Shown piece by piece: positions 1 to 8,704 of a DNA stretch of 51,168 bases. Source of the stretch: Bacteroidales bacterium (lineage in GTDB: Bacteria > Bacteroidota > Bacteroidia > Bacteroidales > F082); contig JABFQW010000050.1 of assembly GCA_013141455.1 (NCBI GenBank), forward strand, positions 1 to 51,168, given 5' to 3'. Position 1 is the stretch's first letter; every line of letters begins with the position of its first letter. The notes beneath the pieces are model-generated. The model was not told the DNA's origin and did no database searches. It saw only the letters and a program-made list of their open reading frames with translations. The translations under genes were made by a program, and so were the position numbers.

Positions 1-669
1 GGTTACGATGGTGCTGCCAGGTTTAACGGCAGTAACGGTTTCAGGAATGGCCGTCAGAAAGGCGCTGAATCCTATATCAGTTCACCAAACTTCGCCGGGA
101 AAATTGAATATTACGGCATAAAAGGTTTGAATACCGGACTTTCGGTGTATCTCGGGAAGAGCCAGAGCAAACTGTATGACGGACTTGATAAAAACGATTC
201 GAAAGCCCTGGCTATGGCAGATTCGTCGGTAGTTGGCATTTCGATGATCGGAATCGATGGACGATACACATTGAAAGGTTTCACCCTGAGAGGGCAATAT
301 TACCATACTTCAGTTTCTAACACACTGGAATACAATTATTTCACAGCTTCAGAGACAGGCAAACCAAATAATTTAGGAAGCGCAATGACAGGCATGTACC
401 TTGAAGCGGGCTACGATGTTTTCAGACTTGTAAAGAAAACTGACATGAGCCTGTTTCCATTCATTCGCTATGAAACCGTTAACACCCAAGCGTCAGTTGC
501 CGAAACAATCATAAAAAATGAAAACAACCAGGTGAACGCGATTACAACCGGTCTAACCTTAAAATTAGCGAAAGGCGCCGTGTTCAAAGTCGATTTTCAA
601 TTTGTTAAACCGAAAAGTGCTGATACCTATTCGAAAGTATTTAATGCCGGATTCGGGATTATGTTTTAA
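1..669 (+). CDS. Outer-membrane beta-barrel (porin-like) protein, 3' part
   Basis: The reading frame is open from base 1, so the gene begins upstream of the window and only its last 222 residues are visible. The visible part alternates short polar and aromatic-rich stretches (for example LRGQYYHTSV, GMYLEAGYDVF, LFPFIRYETV) as expected for transmembrane beta strands, and it ends in a C-terminal phenylalanine (GFGIMF), a usual outer-membrane insertion signal. It is probably a porin-like protein of the outer membrane. The next gene, coding for a covalent FMN-binding protein, starts only 12 bases after the stop, so the two are likely one operon with a role in flavin or electron transfer at the cell envelope; that role is inference. 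The exact porin family cannot be decided from this part. Confidence 0.75.
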   Translation, partial: GYDGAARFNGSNGFRNGRQKGAESYISSPNFAGKIEYYGIKGLNTGLSVYLGKSQSKLYDGLDKNDSKALAMADSSVVGISMIGIDGRYTLKGFTLRGQYYHTSVSNTLEYNYFTASETGKPNNLGSAMTGMYLEAGYDVFRLVKKTDMSLFPFIRYETVNTQASVAETIIKNENNQVNAITTGLTLKLAKGAVFKVDFQFVKPKSADTYSKVFNAGFGIMF

Positions 670-681
670 TGTCAACTACCA

Positions 682-1290
682 ATGAATAAAATACTTACGT
701 TATTATTTGGATTATCTTTCAGCGTGATGGCATTCAGTCAGGCTATTGATTATAATCCGAAACAATTGGATAACGATATCCAAAAAATTCATGGATTGAA
801 ATCAATATCAGCTATTTCGGTCATGGAATTAAGTCTTCAGGGTATTCCGGATGAAGTTGAAGGCCGGTTTTTTAAAATGACCGTCAGAACCAGTGACAAT
901 CCTGTCAATTATGTTTATATTGGAAGGGTAAACAGTTGCAGGGCAGGTGGTTGTAATAACAACAGAATACTTATCGCCGGTGATGTTTCCGAATATTTTG
1001 ATTATTACATCATCTTTGGCGATGATTGTAAAATAAAACAGGTACGTATTTACAACTATCAGGCAACCCATGGCCAGGAAGTGACGAACAAAGGGTGGTT
1101 GAGACAATTCATTGATTTTGACGGGAAAAAGAAACTTAAGGTTGGCAAAAATATTGACGCCATCTCGGGTGCGACCATTTCGGTGTATGCCATCACAGCC
1201 GACATCGAAAATAAAACACTGCTGTTGGGTAATCTACTTACCAAAAAGGAGGATAGGTTTAAGGAAGTTTCAGGGATGTTGGGTAAATGA
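682..1290 (+). CDS. Exported FMN-binding domain protein
   Basis: A 202-residue protein with a cleavable-type signal peptide (residues 1-20, hydrophobic core LTLLFGLSFSVMA, then FSQA). Near the C-terminus it has D159-A-I-S-G-A-T165, the flavinylation motif of FMN_bind domains, in which the Thr receives FMN covalently from an ApbE-type transferase. A Cys-rich SCRAGGCNN stretch at residues 86-94 is an extra feature that I do not recognise. The protein should act in the periplasm or at the envelope as a flavin electron carrier. It follows the outer-membrane barrel gene by 12 bases, so co-expression is likely. No ApbE gene is in the window. Flavinylated proteins of this kind take part in extracytosolic electron transfer; the partner here is unknown. 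Confidence 0.85.
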   Translation: MNKILTLLFGLSFSVMAFSQAIDYNPKQLDNDIQKIHGLKSISAISVMELSLQGIPDEVEGRFFKMTVRTSDNPVNYVYIGRVNSCRAGGCNNNRILIAGDVSEYFDYYIIFGDDCKIKQVRIYNYQATHGQEVTNKGWLRQFIDFDGKKKLKVGKNIDAISGATISVYAITADIENKTLLLGNLLTKKEDRFKEVSGMLGK

Positions 1291-1325
1291 CCCGGCCTAT
1301 TAGCCCGGAAACAGCCGGCTTGTCA

Positions 1326-3254
1326 TCAATTCCTGATAATTTTAAAGGCTGTACGGCGGTTCCTGCTTTTTCCTTCCTCATCTTTATTCGAAGCTACGGG
1401 CATGGCCGAACCATAACCTTTTGCTGTAAGCCGATCCTGCGAAATGCCATGGTCGGTTAGAAAATTGCGAACCGTTTCAGCCCTATCTGTTGAAAGTTTC
1501 AGGTTATGAAGTTCATCACCATCTGAATCGGTATGGCCTTCGAGTTCAATGCTAAGTCCGGGGTTCGTCTGCAGAAATAATACCACCTGCATAAGTTCAG
1601 AAAACGATTCTGATTTTAATTCAGATTTGTCAACACCAAAGAAAACATTATTCAACACGATCTTACTTCCGACCCTGATGGGAAGCAATTTGATTTCGAT
1701 TATCAAAGGCCGGTTATCAGCACGTTTCACCAGATTAAAATGTTCGGTGTGCATACAGTAACCCGGCTTACGAATAAGCAGAGAATAACGGTTATTATCA
1801 GGAAGTGCGCATAAAAATGAACCACTTTTCGTGTCGGTTTGACCCGAGACGAATTCAGTGGCTGTTTTTAAATCAATGATTTGGAAACCGGAAGATAAAA
1901 ATTCATTCGTAGCCGAATCACGAACAATCACTTTCACAAAAGAAACAGCCTCAGGTTTGTTCATTTCATCTGGCAAAACAGAATAAATATCGAATCCGGT
2001 GATACTTTCTTTTTTGTTTCGCGAGATAAATGCCTGATTTCCATCACTATTAAACAAAATATTTATTTCATCTTCCTTCGTATTTACCGGATAGCCCAAA
2101 TTTCGTGGTTTTGTCCAGCGTCCGACACTATCCAAACGGCTTACAAACAAATCTGCCTTTCCCATACCTAACAGTCCGGTTGATGAGAAGTACAAGGTTT
2201 TTCTATCGGCATGGAGATATGGCGCCATCTCGTTCCCAACAGAATTAAGGGTTTCGCCGGGATTGATCGCCTCGCTCCAGCTTCCATCCTGCAAACGTAT
2301 CGATTTCCATAAGTCGGAACCACCATATCCGCCTTTGCGCTTGCTCACAAAATACAATTGCGAACCGTCAGCCGATATACATGGCTGCGAATCCCAACCC
2401 GTTGAATTAACGTTGGCGCCCAGATTCATTGGTTCACTCCAGCTATTATCAACAAAAGACGACATATAAATATCGCAACTCCCAAACCCATCAGCCAGGC
2501 CACAAGCCGCGAAATACATGCTGTTTCCATCAGGTGACAGTGTCATCGCGCCAATTTGGTTGTCACTCACCCAATCTAATTCAAGTTCAATAGCCTTTTG
2601 CCAGTTATTTTCAATCCGGTTCGAAAGAAAGAATTTCTCGCTTAAAAAATCGCCCCTGTTCATTGTATCTTCCAGAAAACGACGGGTGAATAACAACTGA
2701 ATATTATCGTACCGTATCGAATTGATATATTCGTCGGCGCTTGTATTTATCGAATCGCTGAGTAACATGATGCTATCCCCGTATGGATTATTTATCGCTT
2801 CATTCCCGAATTTTGCCCTGCTGAGTTTGTCCAACGCCTGCAACTGAATATCGGGTCTTAGTGTTTTATGCAATAAAAATGTTTCGAAGTACTTTATCGA
2901 TTCATTGTAATAACCTTCTTCAAGTGACAGGTTTCCAGCAAGATAATATACCATTGGGAAGAATTCTCCATCAATGGCAATAACCCTTTTATAGGTTTCA
3001 ATCGCCTTCTGATTGAGGCCAGATTCGTGTTCAACATCAGCTTTCAGTAACCAGGCTTCGATAAAATTTTCGTCCTGTGCAACTGCTTTTTCCAACTTCA
3101 TCAGAGAAGCCTCAAGATTGCCGTTGAGATAAAAATTTTCGGCTTGTTTATAGAATGAGATGGCTTTTTTCGATTTGGATGTTAATTCGATTTGCCTCAC
3201 CTGACCCTGCATCTGTAATGAAAGTAAGATAGTCAAAAACAATAGTAACCGCAT
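1326..3254 (-). CDS. PorE-like protein: TPR, PD40 propeller, CRD-like and OmpA domains
   Basis: I start this at the Met of MRLLLFLTILLSLQMQGQ, which begins a good signal peptide; a longer frame runs 20 codons further but adds only polar residues. The 642-residue product has TPR-like repeats (about 25-150), a PD40/WD40-type beta-propeller with DGNSMYFA, DGSQLYFVS and DRKTLYFSS blades (about 215-440), a carboxypeptidase-regulatory-like domain (about 445-520) and an OmpA peptidoglycan-binding domain over the last 111 residues (EGHTDSDGD, LSTDRAETV). This order matches PorE of the type IX secretion system, which ties the outer-membrane complex to peptidoglycan. Bacteroidota carry several paralogs of this architecture, so the assignment to PorE itself is not certain. 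T9SS-tail proteins occur elsewhere in the window. Confidence 0.8.
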   Translation of the reverse strand: MRLLLFLTILLSLQMQGQVRQIELTSKSKKAISFYKQAENFYLNGNLEASLMKLEKAVAQDENFIEAWLLKADVEHESGLNQKAIETYKRVIAIDGEFFPMVYYLAGNLSLEEGYYNESIKYFETFLLHKTLRPDIQLQALDKLSRAKFGNEAINNPYGDSIMLLSDSINTSADEYINSIRYDNIQLLFTRRFLEDTMNRGDFLSEKFFLSNRIENNWQKAIELELDWVSDNQIGAMTLSPDGNSMYFAACGLADGFGSCDIYMSSFVDNSWSEPMNLGANVNSTGWDSQPCISADGSQLYFVSKRKGGYGGSDLWKSIRLQDGSWSEAINPGETLNSVGNEMAPYLHADRKTLYFSSTGLLGMGKADLFVSRLDSVGRWTKPRNLGYPVNTKEDEINILFNSDGNQAFISRNKKESITGFDIYSVLPDEMNKPEAVSFVKVIVRDSATNEFLSSGFQIIDLKTATEFVSGQTDTKSGSFLCALPDNNRYSLLIRKPGYCMHTEHFNLVKRADNRPLIIEIKLLPIRVGSKIVLNNVFFGVDKSELKSESFSELMQVVLFLQTNPGLSIELEGHTDSDGDELHNLKLSTDRAETVRNFLTDHGISQDRLTAKGYGSAMPVASNKDEEGKSRNRRTAFKIIRN

Positions 3255-3403
3255 AACATTTTGATTTTCTTTAGGATACGAAGTAATTGATAAGCGACAA
3301 CCATTCATTTTCATGCAATATCATTTGATAAAAATAGATGTTATTCGGCTGCTACAGCTATTTTAAATCTTGTCGATTTACATTAATCTGCAAAACTGTC
3401 TGA

Positions 3404-4030
3404 TCAGGGTATGTTCATGTATTTATGGCTCTGCAAACTGATCCGCCATTTGGGATGTTGCATGACATAATCGGTGAGTATGCCCATAATTTTTTGAGAG
3501 ACGCTCCATTCAGGCTGCAGGTAAAGCAAACAATTTTCGGTTACCAGGCGTGCATTTTTTTCGGCCCACAACAAATCCGATTCGGTTTGGATAACAACTT
3601 TTAATTCGTGCGCCTGACGAAATATAGCTGATTTAGGTGGCGAATATTTCTTGGGTGAAAGACAAATCCAGTCCCAGTCACCCGTTAGCGGATGGGCGCC
3701 CGAAGTTTCCACCATGGTCTTCACACCTCTGTCTTTCAATAGTTTGGTGAAATAATCTAAAGGATACATCGAAGGTTCTCCTCCGGTTACAACCACTGTC
3801 TTAGCCGGAAACGAAGCTGCACGATCAGCAATTTCGATCGTGTCGGCAGGAGGAAATATTTTTGCGTCCCACGAAGGTTTCGAATCGCACCAGCGACAGC
3901 CGACATCGCAGCCACCTATCCTGATGAAATAGGCAGCAGCGCCCATATTATGACCCTCGCCCTGCAAAGTGTAAAACTCCTCCATTAAAGGTAGTTTCTT
4001 TCCACCATCAAAAATGTCAGTTTTAACCAT
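3404..4030 (-). CDS. queE: 7-carboxy-7-deazaguanine synthase (radical SAM)
   Basis: A 208-residue radical SAM enzyme converting 6-carboxytetrahydropterin to 7-carboxy-7-deazaguanine in queuosine/preQ0 synthesis. The N-terminal MEEFYTLQGEG segment is the usual QueE start, and the cluster-binding cysteines are C41-x3-C45-x2-C48 in GGCDVGCRWCDS. VVTGGEPSMYP is the SAM-binding GGE motif. The frame starts 2 bases after the stop of the exported protein at 4033-5355, so it is probably the last gene of an ffh-folD-exported protein-queE unit. No other queuosine genes are in the window. Length and motifs are normal for the family. Confidence 0.95.
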   Translation of the reverse strand: MVKTDIFDGGKKLPLMEEFYTLQGEGHNMGAAAYFIRIGGCDVGCRWCDSKPSWDAKIFPPADTIEIADRAASFPAKTVVVTGGEPSMYPLDYFTKLLKDRGVKTMVETSGAHPLTGDWDWICLSPKKYSPPKSAIFRQAHELKVVIQTESDLLWAEKNARLVTENCLLYLQPEWSVSQKIMGILTDYVMQHPKWRISLQSHKYMNIP

Positions 4031-4032
4031 AA

Positions 4033-5355
4033 TTATTCGATGACAAAGGTTTCTGAAAGCATCACTTTACTACTGATAAGCGAAATTGAATAGGTTCCTT
4101 CGACTAATTCAGGTAAATCAATCTCAAAAGATTTCCCATGCAAACGGTCGGGTTCAATAGTGAATTGCTTAATTATACTTTCCTGAAAATCAGTCACATC
4201 AATACGATAACTGCCTTTCGGAATATTACATAGCAACAGCGTTAACTTAGCTTTTGATTCAGGCTTTCCGACGATTTGCATTGACGGGTCATGTGAGTGT
4301 TTGTGTCTTTCTGGCTTATACGAAAGATCGTTCCAGCGTGCAATATCAAGGTCGAAAACGCGTGCGCCGGTCGTCCTGCTCCGCTCTGCCGAAATCTTCA
4401 TCTTATCTTCTTTTACAAAGCAGATTCCCTCAGTTTGCACAGAAATCAAATTCGGGAAATCGATTCTTCGTTTGTTACCACCAAAAAAATCATCCGATTG
4501 AAATTCAGAGAGTAACCATACAAAAGGCGTGTAAATATTTTGCACATAACCAACCAATGCCAATTCATTTTCTTCCATATTGTAGGCCGCACCTGTTATA
4601 AGTCCACGGGCATCAAAGGTAGTTTTTAAATCTGCCACATAATTTCCGGCTTGTTTTGGCAACGAATAAACTTTCGTTTGCTGATCCTCGCGATTTTTAC
4701 TGAAAAGGTACAAACTATCTTCAGTTGCAACAAACGCCTCACAATCAAAATTATGGTTAAAATTTCTATCGAAGGATTTCTGGTCAGGGTAGGTAAATGT
4801 GATTATTCCGGCATGAACAGTATCTTTTTTTTCGATCGGTATTTCGTTAAGCAATACCTTATAAATTTTCAAATCGGTACGTGAACCGCTGTTGTTTCCA
4901 AAATCTCCGATATACAGATAATCATGGTCCATCGTAAGCTCTTCCCAGTCAACATTTTTAACGTGCGCCACCGTTATCTCCTGAACTACCTGTCCGGTCA
5001 GGGTATCAAGTGCATAAATAACCGGTTTGCCACCGCTGTCATTGGTGGTCCAGAGACGATCCCTAAAAAAGACAAGCGAAGATGATTCGGTTACTATTTC
5101 AGGCAAACTGAAATCGAAAGGCGGATTAAAATCAGTAAATGGATACTTGCATGAACCATCGTTTTCTGTTGCATTGGTTGTGAAATTTCTGACCTGTGGA
5201 TCATTACAACCGTTACACTGGGCATGTAACTTCACGAAACAAACTTCCAAAATGATGGTTAACAGTATTTTACAAGATAAATTCAAATTTAACTTCTTCT
5301 TATTTATATATTTCCTTTTTTGAAGCGAGTAATGTATTGTGCAACAATGCAACAA
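4033..5355 (-). CDS. Exported protein with DGSC motif and propeller-like body
   Basis: A secreted protein of about 440 residues. A hydrophobic segment (KILLTIILEVCFVKLHAQ, about residues 29-46) is the signal peptide. It is followed by CNDPQVRNF...NDGSCKY, a version of the DPxAxNYxxxAxxxDGSCxY motif common in Bacteroidota surface proteins. The body (LDTLTGQVV, DYLYIGDFGNN, DSLYLFSKN) looks like a beta-propeller. The last 75 residues, ending GTYSISLISSKVMLSETFVIE-like strands, resemble a T9SS type A sorting domain. The frame with an ATG overlaps the end of folD by 56 bases and gives an unusually long N-region; a TTG at about 5286 would place the start after folD. The true start is therefore open. 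Function unknown. Confidence 0.75.
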   Translation of the reverse strand: MLHCCTIHYSLQKRKYINKKKLNLNLSCKILLTIILEVCFVKLHAQCNGCNDPQVRNFTTNATENDGSCKYPFTDFNPPFDFSLPEIVTESSSLVFFRDRLWTTNDSGGKPVIYALDTLTGQVVQEITVAHVKNVDWEELTMDHDYLYIGDFGNNSGSRTDLKIYKVLLNEIPIEKKDTVHAGIITFTYPDQKSFDRNFNHNFDCEAFVATEDSLYLFSKNREDQQTKVYSLPKQAGNYVADLKTTFDARGLITGAAYNMEENELALVGYVQNIYTPFVWLLSEFQSDDFFGGNKRRIDFPNLISVQTEGICFVKEDKMKISAERSRTTGARVFDLDIARWNDLSYKPERHKHSHDPSMQIVGKPESKAKLTLLLCNIPKGSYRIDVTDFQESIIKQFTIEPDRLHGKSFEIDLPELVEGTYSISLISSKVMLSETFVIE

Positions 5356-6187
5356 TTGTCATTGGGCCTACACCACCAGGAACAGGAGTAATTTTTGAAG
5401 CAGTTGTAACGACATCATCAAAATCGACATCACCAACCAAGCGGTATCCTTTTTCTTTGCTTTGATCTGCGATACGATGAATTCCAACATCGATTACAAC
5501 AACACCCTTTTTCAACATGGAAGCTTTCACAAATTCGGGTTTCCCGATGGCAGCAATCAAAATATCGGCCTGTTTTGTAATCTCTTCCAGATTCTTCGAC
5601 TGACTGTGGCAAAGGGTAACGGTTGCATTTCCATGCTCCGATTTCCTCGAAAGCAACACACTCACCGGTGTCCCGACAATATTTGAACGCCCCAGCACAA
5701 CCACATGTTTTCCATTCACTTCAACCTTGCTACGATGCAACAACTCAACAATGCCGAAAGGTGTAGCCGGCAGATAGGTTGGCAATCCCAACTGCATCAT
5801 ACCGATATTACGTGGGTGAAATCCGTCAACATCCTTGGCAGGATTTATTCTTTCGATAATCTTATTTGTGTTGATATGCTGAGGAAGTGGAAGTTGTACA
5901 ATAAAACCATCGATATCAGCATCATTATTCAGGAAGTCAACCATTTCGAGAAGTTTTTTCTCAGTAGTATTTTCCGGCAACCGATATACTGTAGATGTGA
6001 TTCCCACATCATGACAGGCCCGTTCTTTAGATGAAACATAGGTTTGACTTGCGGCATCTTCACCAACAATAATGGCAGCAAGGTGCGGCGCCTCGTTATC
6101 GGCATCGATCATGGCAGCGACCTGTGCTGCGATTTCTTTTTTCATTAAAGCCGCAATGGCTTTCCCATCAATAATCTTGTTACTCAT
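5300..6187 (-). CDS. folD: Methylenetetrahydrofolate dehydrogenase/cyclohydrolase
   Basis: A 295-residue bifunctional enzyme that oxidises 5,10-methylene-THF to methenyl-THF with NADP and hydrolyses it to 10-formyl-THF. The catalytic Tyr50 and Lys54 (TYVSSKERACHDVGI) are in place, QLPLPQHI is the conserved second block, GRSNIVGTPVSVLL is the nucleotide-binding loop and TPVPGGVGPMT closes the domain. Cytoplasmic one-carbon metabolism. It begins 12 bases after the ffh stop, a pairing seen in other Bacteroidota, and its 3' end overlaps the ATG-started version of the next gene. Confidence 0.97.
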   Translation of the reverse strand: MSNKIIDGKAIAALMKKEIAAQVAAMIDADNEAPHLAAIIVGEDAASQTYVSSKERACHDVGITSTVYRLPENTTEKKLLEMVDFLNNDADIDGFIVQLPLPQHINTNKIIERINPAKDVDGFHPRNIGMMQLGLPTYLPATPFGIVELLHRSKVEVNGKHVVVLGRSNIVGTPVSVLLSRKSEHGNATVTLCHSQSKNLEEITKQADILIAAIGKPEFVKASMLKKGVVVIDVGIHRIADQSKEKGYRLVGDVDFDDVVTTASKITPVPGGVGPMTIVALLHNTLLASKKEIYK

Positions 6188-6199
6188 TGTAAGTATATT

Positions 6200-7537
6200 T
6201 TAGCGGCGATTATTCATCTGACTCATCATCTGCATCATCTTTTTACCCCCGCCACCACTCATCATCTTCATCATTTTGGAAGTATCTTCAAACTGTTTTA
6301 TCACACGATTTACTTCAACGATACTGTTACCGCTACCGTTAGCAATACGCTTGCGACGACTTCCATTTAATATTTTCGGATTCTCTCTTTCTGCATGTGT
6401 CATCGATTGAATGATTGCCTCAATACCTTTGAATGCATCTTCATCAATTTCAGTATCTTTCAAAGCCTTGCCCATTCCGGGTATCATTCCGGCCAGGTCC
6501 TTGATGTTACCCATTTTTTTGATTTGCTGAATCTGCTTCAGAAAATCGTTAAAGTTGAATTCATTTTTAGCGAGTTTGCGTTGCAGGTTTTTCGCTTCCT
6601 CCACATCAAACTGCTCCTGGGCACGTTCGACCAGCGAAACAATGTCGCCCATCCCCAATATCCTGTCGGCCATACGGTTTGGATAGAATACATCGAGTGC
6701 ATCCATCTTCTCGCCGATACCGACAAATTTTATGGGTTTATTTACGATGGAACGGATGGTTAGCGCAGCGCCACCGCGTGTATCACCATCCAATTTAGTT
6801 AACACAACACCATGATAATCAAGACGGTCGTTAAACGCTTTGGCAGTATTCACGGCATCCTGACCAGTCATAGAATCGACAACAAAAAGAATCTCATTCG
6901 GATTAACACTGTTTTTTACTGCAGCAATTTCGTTCATCATCTGTTCGTCAATCGCAAGGCGACCGGCGGTATCGATGATTACAACATTGAGATTCTGTTC
7001 TTTGGCGTATTTAACCGCGTTTCGCGCGATTGAAACCGGATCTTTGCTACCCTCATCGGTATAAACGTTTACTTCAACCTGTTCGCCCAACACTTTCAGC
7101 TGTTCGATAGCAGCCGGACGATAAACGTCACAGGCAACCAATAGTGGCTGTTTGCCTTTCTTCTTCTTTAAATATAAAGCTAATTTCGCCGAAAAAGTTG
7201 TTTTACCTGAGCCTTGTAAACCCGCAATGAGTATGATCGCCGGATTGGCTTTCAGGTTAATTTCAGTATGCTCGCCACCCATGAGCCCGACAAGCTCATC
7301 ATGAACGATTTTAACCATCAGTTGACCTGGAGAAATGGAAGTCAATATGCGTTCACCAAGCGCTTTTTCTTTTACAGTCGTTGTAAAATCTTTGGCAATC
7401 TTGAAACTAACGTCAGCATCGAGGAGCGCTTTGCGAACTTCTTTGAGCGTTTCGGCAACGTTGATTTCCGTTATATGACCCTGTCCTTTAAGGATTTTAA
7501 ATGATCGTTCTAATTTTTCGCTTAAACCTTCAAACAT
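6200..7537 (-). CDS. ffh: Signal recognition particle protein Ffh (SRP54)
   Basis: A 445-residue GTPase of the signal recognition particle, which binds signal sequences and 4.5S RNA and delivers ribosomes to FtsY. I start at MFEGLSEKLERSF, the family N-terminus; the frame is open 35 codons further upstream but that extension is not Ffh-like. The N domain (1-90), G domain with G1 loop GLQGSGKT (about 106-113), the DTAGR block and TKLDGDTRGGAAL, and the Met-rich M domain (NPKILNGSRRKRIANGSG, then MMKMMSGGGGKKMMQMM) are all present. First gene of the ffh-folD run, and the last core gene before the accessory island. Confidence 0.97.
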   Translation of the reverse strand: MFEGLSEKLERSFKILKGQGHITEINVAETLKEVRKALLDADVSFKIAKDFTTTVKEKALGERILTSISPGQLMVKIVHDELVGLMGGEHTEINLKANPAIILIAGLQGSGKTTFSAKLALYLKKKKGKQPLLVACDVYRPAAIEQLKVLGEQVEVNVYTDEGSKDPVSIARNAVKYAKEQNLNVVIIDTAGRLAIDEQMMNEIAAVKNSVNPNEILFVVDSMTGQDAVNTAKAFNDRLDYHGVVLTKLDGDTRGGAALTIRSIVNKPIKFVGIGEKMDALDVFYPNRMADRILGMGDIVSLVERAQEQFDVEEAKNLQRKLAKNEFNFNDFLKQIQQIKKMGNIKDLAGMIPGMGKALKDTEIDEDAFKGIEAIIQSMTHAERENPKILNGSRRKRIANGSGNSIVEVNRVIKQFEDTSKMMKMMSGGGGKKMMQMMSQMNNRR

Positions 7538-7630
7538 AATAATGTGATTCAATTTGAGGCGCAAAGGTATGGAAAAATGTGGAATTATTCCGGGATTGAG
7601 GCTTACAATGGCGAAAAAGAAGGAATCCAC

Positions 7631-7667
7631 AGTGCCGACCACATGAAGCCCTTCAAATTATTAGTGG
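7631..7667. repeat. Family A repeat, shortest copy (A1)
   Basis: Contains only the most conserved block of family A, tgccgaccacatgaagccct (7633-7652), followed by a ttattagtgg-type tail, ending 32 bases before the stop of the MORN gene. It marks the left edge of the accessory island, directly beside the 5' side of ffh. Confidence 0.75.
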
Positions 7668-7684
7668 TTCGTTGTTGTTATGTT

Positions 7685-7933
7685 TTATTTCTTTGTCAAT
7701 TTATAAACCTTTCCTTCTTCATCATAAGTTGTCCATTCTCCAACGGGTTCTCCCTTTATAAAATTTCCCGAACGCTTAATCGTTCCGTCAATCCGAAACC
7801 ACTCCCAATAGCCTTCTGGTTTTCCGTCAATAATTTTCCCTTTAGACCAAATAGTTTTACCATTAGCGTGATATTTAATTGTAATCCCATCAAATATTTC
7901 CGACTTTTTAGCTTTTACTTTTTTGGGTGTCAT
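7685..7933 (-). CDS. Small MORN-repeat (YwqK-like) protein
   Basis: An 82-residue protein with two or three MORN-type repeats (GKTIWSKGKIIDGKPEGYWEWF, split as G-W-x-G-K and G-Y-W-E-W-F, then GTIKRSGNFIKGEPVGEWTTYD). It belongs to the small stand-alone YwqK-like family often annotated as an antitoxin-like protein in databases; that label has little experimental basis. The lysine-rich N-terminus (TPKKVKAKKSE) has no signal peptide, so the product is probably cytoplasmic. It is the last gene before the A1 repeat, after a second MORN fragment, a DUF1801 gene and a membrane protein gene on the same strand. Confidence 0.75.
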   Translation of the reverse strand: MTPKKVKAKKSEIFDGITIKYHANGKTIWSKGKIIDGKPEGYWEWFRIDGTIKRSGNFIKGEPVGEWTTYDEEGKVYKLTKK

Positions 7934-7997
7934 CCTAATTATTTACGTTTTATTTATACATCATTTTTAAACATTTCCTGATATTCAGTATTTTAAT

Positions 7998-8219
7998 TCA
8001 CGTCCTATCTAACAAGAAACCATTTTTCTTACCATCACCAAAATTTCCGATTTGCCAACGTAGTCCTGTTTCCAGGTAAAAACGCCATTTACCTCCTATT
8101 AGGTTGTTCTCAAAAAGTCCTTCGGCTTTTACTTTTCCATTTCTAAAAAAGTAAAAAAGTTTGTTTGTATTTAGGTCATTGACTTTATGTCCGTTTGCAT
8201 ACTCTTTTTTACCGAACAC
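7998..8219 (-). pseudogene. MORN-repeat fragment lacking an ATG start
   Basis: The 73-residue frame from a GTG codon has MORN-like repeats (NGKVKAEGLFENNLIGGKWRFY, then TGLRWQIGNFGDGKKNG in order). No ATG is available: the same frame continues upstream without one until the TAA stop of the DUF1801 gene (8271-8273), which is in phase with it. Either translation starts at the GTG (8219), or this is the tail of a MORN protein that lost its 5' end when it was joined to the DUF1801 gene. I favour a 5'-truncated remnant, but a GTG-started gene is possible. Confidence 0.5.
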
Positions 8220-8270
8220 ATCTTCACTTATTTGTCTCTCTAAAAGAGGTTTGTTGTTTTTTTGATTTAG

Positions 8271-8702
8271 TTATTTGTCCATTCGTTTTATCAACTGTTT
8301 TATTATGCTTTTCAATTCTCTCTCTTTGCTTTTCAATTCGTCAATACTTTTAAATGATGCAATTCGTCTACCGTCCTTGTAGTCTCCTTCGAGAAATCCA
8401 GTTGGGTCAGTTGCGTCAGCTCCCCTCAAAAAAATAATTCGAAGGGTATCTTGTTTGTAAAAGTTGAAATTTACAATAAATCTTTTGTATTCTTTGGGGT
8501 TAAATGGTTTCATTTTACCCGTAAAATAAAATGTCGGCACATTCCAATAAATACCTTCTCCAATATTTTTATCAACACTTAAAATATACGTTCTCAAGTA
8601 TTGAGCAAGGTCAAACATAGGATGTTCTAACCTATCCATATACTCATTAACTAGTTGAGATTCGGAAATGCCTGATGTTAAGTTGGTTTCTTTTTTTGCC
8701 AT
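8271..8702 (-). CDS. DUF1801-type protein
   Basis: A 143-residue cytoplasmic protein with the DUF1801/YdhG pattern: a helical start (ESQLVNEYMDRLEHPMFDL), then SVDKNIGEGIYWNVPTFYF, in which the W-N-x-P-x-F block is typical, and a C-terminal basic helix (KELKSIIKQLIKRMDK-like). No biochemical function is established for the family. It begins 2 bases after the membrane protein gene at 8705-9091, so the two are probably cotranscribed, possibly with the AraC regulator upstream of them. Function unknown. Confidence 0.8.
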   Translation of the reverse strand: MAKKETNLTSGISESQLVNEYMDRLEHPMFDLAQYLRTYILSVDKNIGEGIYWNVPTFYFTGKMKPFNPKEYKRFIVNFNFYKQDTLRIIFLRGADATDPTGFLEGDYKDGRRIASFKSIDELKSKERELKSIIKQLIKRMDK

Positions 8703-8704
8703 TA

